A DNA stretch of 64,000 nucleotides from Cristatella mucedo (lineage: Eukaryota; Bryozoa; Phylactolaemata; Cristatellidae). Location: assembly GCA_009760855.2 (NCBI GenBank), contig WPIO01000009.1, positions 429,501 through 493,500 on the forward strand, in the 5' to 3' direction. The notes beneath the pieces are model-generated. The model saw nothing but the letters and a program-made list of their open reading frames with translations, did not search any database and was not told the DNA's origin. Positions 1 to 27,002 of the stretch are shown here, one piece after another; position 1 is the first letter of the stretch, and each line of letters starts with the position of its first letter. Made by a program: the position numbers and the translations under genes.

Positions 1-307
1 ACCGACCAAAAAGTGAGAACACGTGCACCGTGGACGAGAGGTCGTTCAGCAAAACTTGGGCTAGCCAGCAGAAGCAGGCAGCAGGAAGCTGCCTGTGTGG
101 GCGCAGTGCCACAGCTCTCTCACCGTGAGCTTTCCCAATGGCTCGTGCCCGTGGAGTCCACCCGGTGGACCAAGGAGCCTCCTTTCAGAGGACTTGGCAG
201 CACGAGTCGCTCACGGGAAATTGGGGCCGTCGTTCACGGTAACATTCGAGTCAAACCTCGTCGGCCGCAACAACAAAAAACTAGAGCAAATCTTAACTGC
301 ACCGTAC

Positions 308-15631
<15,324 letters not shown>

Positions 15632-15774
15632 CACGGCAGTCGCGCCTCCCCCTCCGCCCTCTACCCACCAGCTAGGCCATTGCAGCAGCGGGCTACTGCA
15701 GCGCTCTTGCTGCTAACTGCTCGACGAGCTGTGGGGCATGCAAAGAGGAGTGCAAGATGTGTGAACATAGGCCC

Positions 15775-15935
15775 ATGATAGCCTGCGAGGTAAGGTGCTC
15801 GATCTTCACGCCCGAGGTCGTGGGTTCAAGTCCAGCAGTGGGCGATCCTTCATTGTCCACTGCAAGTGGTGGTGATAGCCGCTAAGGCTCTTCTGCCGCC
15901 TACACAAATGAGGCATTTAAATCAGCTAACATTTC
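15775..15935 (+). mobile_element. SINE type 2, tRNA-derived
   Basis: Different head from type 1 (AGCCTGCGAGGTAAGGTGCT, B box GGTTCAAGTCC) but the same body (CTGCAAGTGGTGGTGATAGC). It lies 145 bp upstream of the WDPCP start codon. Confidence 0.75.
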
Positions 15936-16834
15936 TTTATTCATTTCTTTAAGTGAAGACATTGGCTGGAATTGCTGCAATAAGTTCGGGCCGGTGCGCA
16001 TTGCAAAAACTTTGCTCGGTTCAGAAGCTAGGCACTGCCAGTCCCCACCTGGTAAAATGAGTGAAGCCTGATGCAATTTTGCCAATGCCGAGCTGGTACG
16101 GATAGTTGGCATAGTTGACGCAAGCGAAGAGGTGAGGTCTGTGGTGCATGCAGACAGTGCACAGCCCGGCATGGCAGGGAACTGTGCTGTCCATACCCTC
16201 TGGACGGTGGGTGTGTACTTGGGTCCTAAGCTTGTGCACACTGCCCAGGAGTTCAATCGAAACCAACCAAAAGCCTAGGTCAACTGTTGGGTTGAACCTG
16301 CTAACACATTTACAGCAGCTACTTCCATACATCAAGAAAATGGTGGCCCAGAGTCTGCTGCAGTAGAGGTAATTAAGTAGCAGCAAGCCATATTAATTTG
16401 AAGCGTATCGGCTCTCTGTCACCGAATTCCTCAACTCGGATCGTTTCGCATCCTGTGAACTGAAGCAGGCTTGACGGAACACGCATGCTGACATGTGGCA
16501 AACAGCAAGAACCTATGCTACGCAGCCAGCAATAAGCTACCAGAGCTGCTATGACTTTTTTCATAAAAAAAAAGGTTACTGTTGAGCAGCAATCTGTGCG
16601 CACAAAGGAGCATTGCTTGCCACTGCCCGCAACAAACAACTTAGGAGAGCTTATACTCAATAAACTATAATCTTACCGGAATTGTCTTTCTCCCGGTAAG
16701 AGTGACATGAGAGGTCGTCATCTAGAACGGCATAAAGTGCACTTTGTTTCCAGAATACATCAAAACCTCCGTTGACCAGAAACTGCATCAGCCAACATCA
16801 TTAACCAAGTGATACCCAACAGCCGTGTGCCCGT

Positions 16835-17024
16835 GTGTGCACGTGTGTGTGTATGTATGTGTGTGAGTGAGTGCATGTGTGTGTGTGTGTGTGTGTCTGT
16901 GTGTGAGTGTGTATGTGTGTGAGTGAGTGTATGTGTGTGTGTGTGTGTATGTGTGTGAATGAGTGTATATGTGTGTGTGTGTATGTGTGTGTGTATGTGT
17001 GTGTGCAAGTGTGTGTGCAAGTGT

Positions 17025-17106
<82 letters not shown>
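16835..17106 (+). repeat. (GT)n array with interruptions
   Basis: GT with GAGTGA, ATGT and CAAGT interruptions, perfect from about 17036 to 17105. Upstream of WDPCP. Confidence 0.95.
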
Positions 17107-17989
17107 ATGTCTTTGAAGCAGTGTTGCACATGGGCCTGCTGCTCAGTGAGACTCTAATGTGGGGCTCACGGTGGATACATGAAAAACGCACTCAGAAACG
17201 GTGGTCTCACATACGAGTGGCACACCATTAGCTACTCGAGCCCATAAGCTGGCACGACCTGACGCGGCTTTGGCCGATGCCAGCTGCTTGCACACAAGCA
17301 CAATGCCACTGAATTAACATAGCTGTAATACTGCTTTGAATATGCACCACTGACGGGACACCTGTGGGAAGCCACGGGAAGATGCCTATCAGCCAGCCGG
17401 CTTGCATCAAATTGCAACATTCCTAACGCTAGGAGAACATTAGGCACATTTTCAGTTTTGCTGTCAATGAGGTTAAATCGAGTATAAGGCATCATCTACT
17501 AGCCTTCATGCTGTCCTGGTCGGCAAGCTGCACTTATAAGGGCACGCTGTGATGAGCTCGACGGATGACGGTCGCACGTAGGACATGATTCGACCTCGGT
17601 CAGTCGCCGCACCATTTCGGCCACACGTGCACGCAAAGGTGAGACGCTCAATCAGGCAGATGGTAGGACGGAGCAAGGGAACGAATAAGGGAAGAAAGAC
17701 TGATTGAGAGTGCCTCAGAAAGGTGAAGTTAAGACTGTTCAGAAAGCTGAGCTGCCGGAGCAGCTGGAGCTGCTGTCGGCAGCTCAGAATGAGGCAAAAT
17801 CGTGCTCATCTTCCTCTCTTGCTTTCTGTTAAGGCACCGGGTGACTACTTTCATTGAGCAAACCTCTGACTGCACGAACTCATTCCAAGAATTTGAGCAT
17901 ACAAATGATGCCTAAGTTGTGTACATTCATCGAGGGGGGTTACGGTGCTACCGACTATTTTACTGCTCGTATTACCATCTATCACGATG

Positions 17990-18220
17990 TCTCATCTAGC
18001 CTGCTTTCTAAGGCAGGTGCCTTGCAGGAATTTGCCTAGCCTGCTAGATAGTGCACCCTCATACTGTGAGTGTTACCACTAACCATATTATGCATGTTGA
18101 TAATTTGCATGTAACCACTAATCATAGGGTCATATTTCCTATACAGCATATGTAAAGTTTCTACTCAGAGATTAAGTTCTATGAGGGCACTATATAAAAC
18201 GTATTATTATTATTGATGTA
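17990..18220 (+). mobile_element. LINE family A 3' end
   Basis: 3' untranslated repeats with the CATGTTACCACTAACC-type units, then the tail CTCAGAGATTAAGTTCTATG and an ATTATTATT end. Confidence 0.65.
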
Positions 18221-18838
18221 GGCAATTTATGCCAAAGCAAGTACATTGCACGGCATGCACATGGCCAGGCTCAATGATGACTTGGACCAAATCTCTCACT
18301 GATGGTAGACGTTTTGAATGTCATCAATGAAACCCGAGCAATTCACACTGCCATACTTGAAGAGGCCCGCTTGACTGCCTGGGTTGCCTTTAGCTATGTC
18401 CAGGTGAAAACGGCTTGAACAAATTAAATAAGAGGTTTCAGCCAATAGAAATTAGTTCAACCTTCACGACGATTGGTGCTTCTGTCGCACCATGTAAGAA
18501 TTATTTAGCCTTTTTCCAGGAATGCTAGGCACGGCTGCAGATTGGAGCGCTAGGCACAATGGCATGGCTAGCTGGTAAGAGACCTGGTAGGAGAGCTGGC
18601 GAGTAAAATAAAGGGGGCCAATCTGTGTCATTTCTTCGCGTAATAAAACCGGGCTCCTTAATATTCGAATTTCCGGAATACCTGTGCGAATGTGGGGTGC
18701 AACAGCATTTGAAAACGCAGACTAGCCAAAGACAGTTGACACATACAGAAACATGAACTGAAAGCCATGTAACCGCACCGGTTCTGTCTCAAGGTGGAAC
18801 GCTGTAGCGTAATCGCGGCATATCAAGAGTTCTAGCGG

Positions 18839-19365
18839 TTGATTGCGGTCAGCTTCGGCAGCCATTCTGACCACTGCAGTGGGTCACCGGCCAAGCTTAG
18901 CAGGATGCACCACGGCTTGACTCCTCCATACCTAGCTGAACTACTGCACCAGTCTCAGCCTCCTCGTGCCCTCGGGTCCTGTATGGACAATAAATTAGCT
19001 GTTCTATTCCTCTGCTTAAAGACCGTTGGTAACAGAAGCTTTAGCTCTGCAGATCCTAGACTGTGTAACTCACTCCTACGATTCTTCTGCAACGACAACT
19101 ACTCTCCTGCTTCCGACTATGGAAAATGCCTTCGAGCGGTCCTGAGCTGCTAATTTCATGCTAATTACTGCCTCAACTGCTCTCCTGACTCTGCTATGCT
19201 TCCCACTTTCTCTTTGTTGCGTGAGACGAAGTCTGTTGGCTACCGAATGCGCACCGAAAGCAGCTTAGACTATGAGTGCGCTATATAAAACTCTCCTGCG
19301 TAACGCCCACATAGTTTCTGTGGCTTTGTGGAGTTACGGACGGAGATACATTACATTACATACGC
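18839..19365 (+). mobile_element. LINE family B 3' fragment
   Basis: Encodes the AELLHQSQPP..LGSCMDNKLA block seen in the 41-42 kb copy. It ends with the shared 3' sequence (TGTGGCTTTGTGGAGTTAC) and an ATTACATTACAT tail. It has internal stops. Confidence 0.8.
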
Positions 19366-20344
19366 GAGCGTTAATTTCAAACTAAGCCCACGAACGACGG
19401 CCGTGCAAAGAAACACCCAACGAAAAAAGTCATGCGCACGCGGATATGGTACATTTCGCTCGATTTTCTTGCCGCTTACTTGAAATGGAGACCTGATTCT
19501 TCGCCGTCCAGATGATGACTTCGGCTACGAGCCCTGCCATTCACAGGCACCGGGACCACAAATGGCAAACACGCTCTCTATACCGAAACGCCAAAAAGCA
19601 GGATGCACTGTTCAGGATCCTCTGCAATTCGATTTATTCTACTGTGATTCGTCTTTCAATAATACGGCATTGATCACAAGCAGAGCGCAGCAGCGGAGTG
19701 CGCTACTGGCGGCAAGCGTGGCCCACGTTATCAGCTCTCATGACGACCTGACGCCGTTCAGGCGGATGTAAACGGCCGCCATAATGCATGCAATCATAGA
19801 TCTACAATAGCAGGCGTGGGGCGTTGTAGCCGGTGGCTACAACCGGAAAATGGCTTCAAGCTGCCCACCGCTTTTATTTGCTACCGTCGAGCCTGAGCTA
19901 GCCCTGCGGGATTCACTCGTCAGATAACCAGTAGCGCAGAGGTTGCATGGGTTTTTCCCGTAAATGGCTGAGTCTTAGCTAGATACTCTTACTTTTAGCG
20001 TGTGGTTATTTCGACCCGCGATACAGTCTTTGAGGGGGATGAACGGATTTCGGCTCAATCGAGCAAGGGCGAGGCGAGTGTAATAATTATATAATAATAA
20101 TGATAATACGGTTAAACCTCTCTAAAATAGTATAAACTTCGTCGGATGATTTTTTATGTTTACGGTGAGGTTAGTCGCGATTTGGCCGCTTTCTGTGAGT
20201 TCAGGTGGTTTCTTCTCGGCCCGATAAGCGATGTACTGATTAGGTTCAATGCTGCACATGCAGCGTGTGAGTGCTTCCTGCTTTATGCTTTGAATCCTTA
20301 GGCAGTCCTGATCAGAGATAGTTTTTCTTTTCAGCATTCTTCAT

Positions 20345-20401
20345 CTAAAGTACCATATTTAACGACTATCATTCGTACCATATTTTACGACTATCATTCG
20401 C
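20345..20401 (+). repeat. Two imperfect tandem units
   Basis: ACCATATTTAACGACTATCA and ACCATATTTTACGACTATCA follow each other at about 30 bp. AAGTATAAGTCGCACCC comes after, which resembles ends of animal DNA transposons. Confidence 0.6.
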
Positions 20402-20880
20402 ACCCAAGTATAAGTCGCACCCTAAATTTATGGGCAAAATGTGTATCATAATAAGCATGAGTACAGTATAGCATGAAAATAATAAGTATAGCACGGAAGA
20501 GCAACCGATGGACTGGGCATGCGGCGTAGTCGCGGTAGCCTGCGGCGGCGGCGTCGACGTGTCGCGACCGAAGCCCCTCATCGGATCCATATCTAGCGCT
20601 CAGCCTACCCAGACGCCAGGACACGCGCGGCTAGTAAGTACACTGCGCAGTAGTCCAAGTTGCACTGAGCTGTGTATCGCTGGAGACTGCGGCGTCTTTG
20701 AAGTCTCTGGGTCGTCACACTTCGGCTGACTCGCGGCGTGGTACAGCCGACGTGCTTCGAGGGAGGAGTGCTCGCGTTCTTCCCTCACGAGTCCTCAATC
20801 TGCCTCTGCGTACATTCAATCATTCCCACGTCCTTGCTCACTTTCCCGCATAAGTTCACTCTTACCTACTCTCAAATTAC

Positions 20881-20883
<3 letters not shown>

Positions 20884-20948
<65 letters not shown>
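20884..20948 (+). repeat. (CT)n array, 65 bp
   Basis: Perfect CT run in the WDPCP-MDH1 interval. Confidence 0.95.
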
Positions 20949-20952
<4 letters not shown>

Positions 20953-21043
20953 ACTGGCTCTCCGCCTCTAACTCTCTCTCTCCCCCAACGACGACCACCA
21001 ATTTTTCAAACGAATCCTTCTAAATAACCGCTTAAGATTAGCC

Positions 21044-21096
21044 CCGCGTGGGCGATTGAGGATGAGCTGGCAGCACATCCTCAATCGCCCACGCGG
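21044..21096. repeat. Perfect inverted repeat, 21-bp arms, 11-bp loop
   Basis: Arm CCGCGTGGGCGATTGAGGAT plus G (21044-21064) returns as its exact reverse complement at 21076-21096. Confidence 0.92.
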
Positions 21097-21389
21097 ACCG
21101 GCAGCTGGCCTGGGGGGTAGCGAGCGCACTGCACACTGGCTGTTTGTTCCTCCCGTCGCGATCCGGCGAACGCTCCCGGTAGCACCTTCTGTTGGGATTC
21201 TCAGCCAGAAATAGTTTTCGTTGATCTGGCGAATAGCTTGCCTCGCTAACCTCGCTTACTTCGGCCAGGCAGTGGTTCGGGAATAGGCGAACGGGGCAGC
21301 CGTAACACTAGTACACGCTCTCTCACAGCATCGAACCCAGTCGCACCGCATTCATTCGATGTCGGTCTATTCATGCGAGCTATTTCTTT

Positions 21390-21935
21390 GCCCAGTCGCC
21401 ACATTACACCACTTCTCGCCGACCTGCATCGGCACCCACTGAGCAGCTAACGAATTCGGGATTTTGTCAATCAATTTTAGGTGCCTTCATTCTTTGGCTC
21501 CAGCCTACCTACCGAAGCTATTCCCAACCAGGCTAGGCATCGTACCACCAGTTCCTCTGACGCAAATCGCTTAGTTACGCCTCGGACCAACGATCTCAAA
21601 TTCTTTGGAGACCGTTCCTTTGGTTTGTGTGCTCACAAAGCCTGGAATTCACTCCCGTGTGAAATCAAGACTTTCCCTGCCTTGACGACATTTAAAAAGA
21701 AGCTAAAAGTGCACCTGTTCCTCACATCATTTGGTGGGTCCTTGGAATTTTTCTTTTGGGTAATTACATGTTTTGACACCAATTATGTTACCACCGACTA
21801 TATAATTCGTGTTGACATTGTGCATGTTACCACTAACTATATACTCATGCTTCGCGTACAGTATATGTAAAGTGCCTAGATAGAGATTAATTTCTCTGAT
21901 GGCGCTATACAAATATATTATTGCTATGACTATTC
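21390..21935 (+). mobile_element. LINE family A 3' fragment
   Basis: Open for about 129 codons (APAYL-like through AHKAWNSLPCEIKTF), then the family tail GTGCCTAGATAGAGATTAAT near 21870. It joins the next copy directly. Confidence 0.7.
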
Positions 21936-22395
21936 CACTAAGCCACCCATCGTACCATCGCTTTTCGGAATCCAACAGTCTACCAGTACCTCGTACAAAC
22001 CTCAAATCCTTTGGAGACCGTGCATTTAGTTCGTATGCTCCCAAATCCTGGAACTCCCTCCCGACTTGCATCAGAACATCCCCTGACTTGACCACATTTA
22101 AAAAGAACTTAAAAACACACCTATTTAGGACGGCATTTAGTAGGTCCCTGTGATTCGTCCTTGATGTGCTTATGCGTGCTGACACTGTGCATGCTGCCAC
22201 TAACCACATTTGCATGCGGACCCTGTGCATGTCACCCCTAACCATGTTATTCATTTTGTTTGTTTATCAAGCATGATATTACTTACCATTCAATTGCATT
22301 TCCCTTTGCAGCAAATGTAAAGCGCCTAGAAAGAGATTGAGTTCTCTGAGGGCGCTTTATCAAGTGCATTATTATTATTATTATTATTATCAATG
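21936..22395 (+). mobile_element. LINE family A 3' fragment, head to tail with the previous copy
   Basis: Second copy (FGDRAFSSYAPKSWNSLP) with a near-intact tail GCGCCTAGAAAGAGATTGAG and (ATT)n at 22368-22392. It starts just after the previous copy's tail. Confidence 0.75.
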
Positions 22396-22558
22396 GCCCG
22401 TGACCTAGAGCTCGAGTCTGTTCAAATTCCAATCGAAGTCCAGAGGCACAACTTACTGCCTAGTGCATGGCATCGGCTTTTATGCGGCCTCGGCCAGAGA
22501 CTATCACATATTATGCTCCTAGCCATTATAATTCAAGTATTGTGAATTATGAATACGT

Positions 22559-22823
22559 TGCGTTACTTTGGCTCCAGCGGCGGCGGATCTCGGGGAGTCT
22601 CACAGAGGCACAAGCCCGGACGTGAGCGATAAAAGAGACTGTTTATTGCTCTCACGAATACAGATATGCGAGCTGGCTGAATCACCACAGTTGGGGGAAC
22701 GCAGCTGAGGCGGGCAACATCCCCTACTTCAAAGGCCGGACGCTGCGCCGAGTCAACTGCCCAACCACCTGCCGCAGGTGCGGCCTACATTAGCGGCCGG
22801 AGGCTGAGCTAATTACAACAGCA
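22559..22823 (-). mobile_element. Possible second LTR fragment
   Basis: GC-rich block that on the minus strand starts TGTTGTAATTAG beside a (CTG) run and has AATAAA at 22647-22642, as in the 25.4 kb LTR. No target duplication was found and the far end is unclear. Confidence 0.3.
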
Positions 22824-23761
22824 GCAGCAGCAGCACACACATGAAATATAAATCATGATCTGGCTGATTGAGCTCCCCCTCGTTTTGCTTACTATAGCGC
22901 CGGTATCTAGTCGCGCGACACTGGTTGTGATCTGGATCAGGGCTTTCGCGAACACTGTTCTCAGAAACTATCAAATAATGAAGGAAAACAACTTCCGGCG
23001 CAGAAACAAAATTTAATAAAGCATGCGAGTAACACATGCTAAGTAAGATACCGTTTTGCTACGTTCATCGGTGGAAAAAAGAAAAAACTTAAAAATAAAC
23101 AGAAGTTCAAAAATGTTATGCTTACGTGGGTCAGAGGAGATTAAGCAGTAAGCCTGGAAATGGTAGTAAGTTGAAGTTCTAACCACACAGAGAGGTAATG
23201 CATATCGAGAGAATGCATATAGAGTGTTTTGACTGTAAGTCATTTGTATGGTGCCCAAAGGTCACTAAATCTTTATCCGTGCACTTGCTGGCTGGCTGCG
23301 AAAGAATCGACAAAAAATGTTTAGCATTATCAGTGGGAATCGTGCGGAGGTGCTTCACCGCACGGTCGACCTCCCCCCCCCCCCCCCCCCCCCCCCCCCG
23401 CGTCTCAGCTATACGAGCCCTTAGCCCAGTGGCCGTCGCTGGCCACCGACCGAACAATCGTTTAATTCATCCCATCATTGCAAGGTCACATTCACTAACA
23501 ATAACAGGAGAACTAAAAAATACTATTCGATGAACCCAAGGTACGACGAGACTACCTGGGACAAGCAACAAGTACGACACAAGCGACAATTGCCAGAAAG
23601 TAGGGCACGCGGCTCCACCAGCACTCGACGGCGAAGTGGCGTGCGGAGTGTCCGGAAATAATATCAGCATACAAGATACAAGCACAAGATGCGAGTAGCT
23701 GCCCTATGGGGACCCACAGCACGATGGCAATCGTCACGACTCGCCGAGAGTTCTTGCCCAT
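22813..23761 (-). CDS. Putative small multi-pass membrane protein, two exons, unrecognised
   Basis: Exons 23761-23556 and 23038-22813 would join in phase 2 (AG|C) into a 143-residue protein. The ATG has a strong context (CTCACCATGG). The first donor reads CCCAG then GTAGTC, and the acceptor is CTTAG. Three hydrophobic segments are visible: about residues 8-35 (TIAIVLWVPIGQLLA region), 52-68 (PYFLAIVACVVLVACP) and 75-95 (NFVSAPEVVFLHYLIV region). A charged tail follows that ends in a run of leucines from a (CTG) repeat. The stop codon falls in sequence that may belong to an LTR-like insertion, so the native C-terminus may have been replaced. I do not recognise the family. A spurious pairing of two open frames is the main alternative. 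Confidence 0.4.
23373..23399 (+). repeat. Poly(C), 27 bp
   Basis: Uninterrupted C run inside the intron of the putative membrane protein gene. Confidence 0.93.
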
Positions 23762-23869
23762 GGTGAGCTACGAACGACATACCAAATGGGTGCGTCGAAT
23801 TACGAGGGCACTTAACTTACGTACCCGGGCAACGCTATCTCGTGTTCTTCGGTTGTCCAGGAACGCCAG

Positions 23870-23944
23870 CATTCCATCGTTTGGGATGAGCAGGTGCTGA
23901 GAGACGGAGTCTCTCAGCACCTGCTCATCCCAAACGATGGAATG
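23870..23944. repeat. Perfect inverted repeat, 36-bp arms, 3-bp loop
   Basis: Arm 23870-23905 (starts CATTCCATCGTTTGGGATGA) is repeated exactly in reverse complement at 23909-23944, loop GGA. It lies 109 bp upstream of the ATG of the putative membrane protein gene. Confidence 0.94.
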
Positions 23945-24109
23945 AATCCCCTCTCTTGCTTTCGAACTGCCCAAGAATTTGTAAGCGACCGCCAACGGGC
24001 AACATCATCATCGCCCATCATCTAGCTTCAAGTCAGAGGGCAGTCAAAGGTCAATATGTGTGACATCCAGCTCGCGTTATTCTCTACAGATTGCAGGGCA
24101 GGAACCATT

Positions 24110-24600
24110 GCATTCACGTGTAGAAGATCTGTGCTTGGTCAACTTTTTTCGCTATGTATACCCTCCCTTTGGCCGGTGTATTCTTAAAGCACAATCTAGG
24201 CTTTCATTTTTATTCAGATGATACACAACTATACATGAGCTTTGAACTCTTCCAACTCCCTTGCTACATGTTTTGCTGACATCCGCACATGGATGGTGAC
24301 AAACCTCCTCAAGTTGAATAACAATGAAACCGACTAACTAATTAGGGGCCAACCTAGCAAACCGTACCCTAAAACAGGAAAACCTCTCCTCCAATGCGTT
24401 CTGCCAGGATATCCCACGTTGCATCCCTTCGAAATATGGGTATCCTGTTCCAAAATTACCTTTCGCTAGACAACCGTATCAGCTCCACAGTCACCTCCCA
24501 AAGTTCTACCAAATAACATTGCAAAAACTACGGCCTACTTAGACTGGGATCACAAATCCCATGGTTGCAATGAAATCACACATCCAATAGTTCTAATGGC
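24110..24600 (+). mobile_element. LINE family A reverse transcriptase fragment
   Basis: Palm region with LGFHFYSDDTQLYMSF-like coding broken by shifts. It is truncated at both ends and followed by a better copy. Confidence 0.6.
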
Positions 24601-26345
24601 AACGGTTCAGATCCTATTTCAGTGGGAGATTCCAGAGTATTGATGTGAATAGATAAAGATAATCCAAGGAGCCTCTGAAATATGGGGTACCTTCAGGGGT
24701 CCGTGCTTGGTCCTGTTCTTTTTGCGGTTTATACTCTTCCTCTTGCCGATGTAATCGCCCAGCACAATCTAGGTTTTCCCTTCCATGCGGATGACACTCT
24801 GTTGTACCTTTGCTTTGATCCCCCCCAGCCCTCCAGCACGTCGAATTCTCTCAAATCCCTTGCAGCATGCATTGACGACATCCGCACGCATGGATGGCAG
24901 CAAATTTCCTTAAATTGAATGATGATAAAACCAACTTACTACTTATGGGCAAACCAAGTGTGCTTCAGAATAGGAAAGGCTAACGCTCAAAATCGGCTCT
25001 GCCAGTACATTTCCTGTTGAACCTGCACGAAATCTCGGCGCCGTGTTCCAAAGTGACCTTTCGTTATACGGCCACATCAACTCTACAATCAAGTCTGCCT
25101 CCCTCAGCTACGTAAAATTGCTACAATTCGGGCTTGTTTAGACAGCGATACCGCATCTAAGTTGGTCCATGCATTTGTGACATCCCGTCTTGACTTCTGT
25201 AACTCACTGCTTGCTGGTCTACCAGCCTATGCAATCAAGCACTTACAGCTGGTGCAAAAATCTGCAGCTAGGCTTGTCTGTTGTGAGCGTCGCAGTTGCT
25301 ACATCACACAACTTCTCTCGACCTGCACTGGCTACCAGTCAAGCAACGGATCGACTTCAAGGTTTTGTCACTTACTTTCAGGTTCCTTTATTCTGTGGCT
25401 CCAGCCTACCTATCAGATCTGTCCAGCAGGGAGAAGTTGTGCAGGCCGCGGAGACTGTGCAGGCCGGAGAGACTGCTCAGGTTGGAGAGGGTACGCAGGA
25501 CGGAGAAGCAGCTGCGTATATCGGAGACGCTGCCTGCGGAGGAATCGGCAGAGGCGGATGGAGCGACGGCGGTTGGTGTCCGGAAAACAGTGGCCGTGGA
25601 CGTCAGCTCGATATAGCTTGCGGTTTGGCATACAGAACGCTGGCCCAGAACAACGCCAACGGTTTATTGTACAAGGCACGGAGCAGCAAGACGCACGACT
25701 GCCTTCACCCCCTTTTCACACTAGAGTCTCCTTCCACTCCTCCGGTTGACCCCGATGATTCAGCGAGGACCACAACTGTGCAGCGGCAGATCCTGATGGT
25801 GAGTCCAACATCTGGCCACCAGCGGTTACCGACCTGTGTCCATGCCACATCACAGGCTCATTAGAGGAGCCGGCATACAGTCAAACTACAAGATCTACTG
25901 CCCCACCAGGCTAAGCAGCGTGCCATCCACTTTTTGGAATCTAACTGTTTACCCATACCTCGTAGAAACCTCAAATCCTTTGGAGACCGTGCCTTTAGTA
26001 CGCTCCCAAAGCTTGGAACTCACTCCCCACTTCCGTCACGACATCCCCTGACTTGAACACATTAAAAAAAAATTAAAAACGCACCTATTTTATGACAGAG
26101 TTGTGTGGGTCCCTGTGATTTATCCTTTACGTGTTTATACGTGCTGGCACTGCGCATGCTGCGACTAAGCACATTTTCATGCTGACTCTGTGCATTTCAC
26201 CCCTAACCATGTTATTCTTGCTGTTTATTGACCATGCTACTACTAACCATTCAATCATGCTTCCTTCGCAGCAAATGTAAAGCGTCTAGAAAGAGATTGA
26301 GTTTTCTGAGGGCGCTTTATCAAGTGTGTTATTATTATTATCAAC
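24601..26345 (+). mobile_element. LINE family A copy split by a solo LTR
   Basis: Contains GSVLGPVLFAVYTLPLADV and HADDTLLYL with both catalytic aspartates. It then continues through LDFCNSLLAGLPAYAIKHLQ to 25419, is interrupted by an LTR (25420-25890), and resumes at 25891 with the same sequence as other copies. The tail GCGTCTAGAAAGAGATTGAG and ATT repeats end it near 26340. Frameshifts are present. Confidence 0.75.
25420..25890 (-). mobile_element. Solo LTR inside a LINE, 5-bp target duplication
   Basis: A 471-bp insert begins TGTCCAGC and ends ACTACA (TG..CA), flanked by AGATC on both sides (25415-25419, 25891-25895). Other copies of the host LINE, e.g. around 5706, show the uninterrupted site TATCAGATCTACT. 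On the minus strand AATAAA occurs at 25668-25663, which fixes the transcription direction. No internal retroelement region is present, so it is a solo LTR. Confidence 0.75.
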
Positions 26346-26580
26346 ATCCAAATTGATCCATAGATTTGTGACATCCTACCTTGATTTCTGTAACTCACGA
26401 CTCGCAAGTCTTCGTGCCTATGCAATAAGGCACTTACAGTTAATGCAAAACTAGACTTGTCTGTCGTGAACGTCGCAATCATTGCGATCATGCTTCCTTA
26501 GAAGAAAATGTATAATGCCTAGAAATATATTAAATTATCTGTGAGTGCTATATAAATGTATTATTATTATCATTATTATT
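26346..26580 (+). mobile_element. LINE family A internally deleted copy
   Basis: Thumb coding (LDFCNSRLASLRAYAIRHLQ), then directly the tail ATGCCTAGAAATATATTAAA and ATTATTATCATTATTATT. It starts in the ATT tail of the preceding copy. Confidence 0.6.
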
Positions 26581-27000
26581 GCCACAGTACACCATTTCTC
26601 ACCAACCTACACTGGCTTCCCATCAAGCAGCTTATCGACTTTGAGGTTTTGCCGCTCACTCAAGGTCTCTGAAGTCGCATGCCTCAGCATACCTATCAAA
26701 ACTTCTCCCCAACCACGCTATTCATTGTACCATCTTCTCTTCTGATTCAAGTCGATTAGCTGCCCGAAGTGAAGATCAAATACTTCGGAGAACCTGCAAG
26801 TAGCTTGTATGCTCCCAAAGCCTGGAACTCACTCCTGACTGACGTCGAGATATCCTCTGACTCGACCTCATTTAAGCAGAAGCTAAAAACGCAGCTTTTA
26901 CAGGCAGTATTTACTGGGTGCGGCTGAAATGTCCTTTGTGTGCTCATGCGTGCTTGCGCTCGGCCTGTGATCACTAATTATTGTGATACGATTGCTTTCA
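26581..27000 (+). mobile_element. LINE family A fragment
   Basis: Starts at the previous ATT tail and carries the ATTACACC..TGGCTTCCCATCAAGCAGC block and KAWNSLL-like coding. It is broken by a SINE at 27005; its tail (GTGCCTAGAAAGAGATTTAG) reappears at 27160-27215. Confidence 0.6.
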
Positions 27001-27002
27001 TG

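Larger units (their letters stand above)
15632..22558. other. Intergenic, WDPCP upstream side
   Basis: Outside the listed SINE, LINE, GT and CT repeats I see no gene. A GC-rich stretch (15.3-15.9 kb) surrounds the WDPCP start and probably includes its promoter; no TATA box is evident. Frames open at 16021-16386 and 19562-19771 are not recognisable. Confidence 0.5.

Noticed and set aside
120-275. Further WDPCP C-terminal exons near the left edge
   Set aside because: GTGAG donors exist, but none of the three frames gives convincing similarity before the window ends.
25421-25750. Coding gene in the long plus-strand frames at 25.2-25.9 kb
   Set aside because: The frames join LINE coding to LTR sequence; the LTR has clear TG..CA ends and a target duplication.
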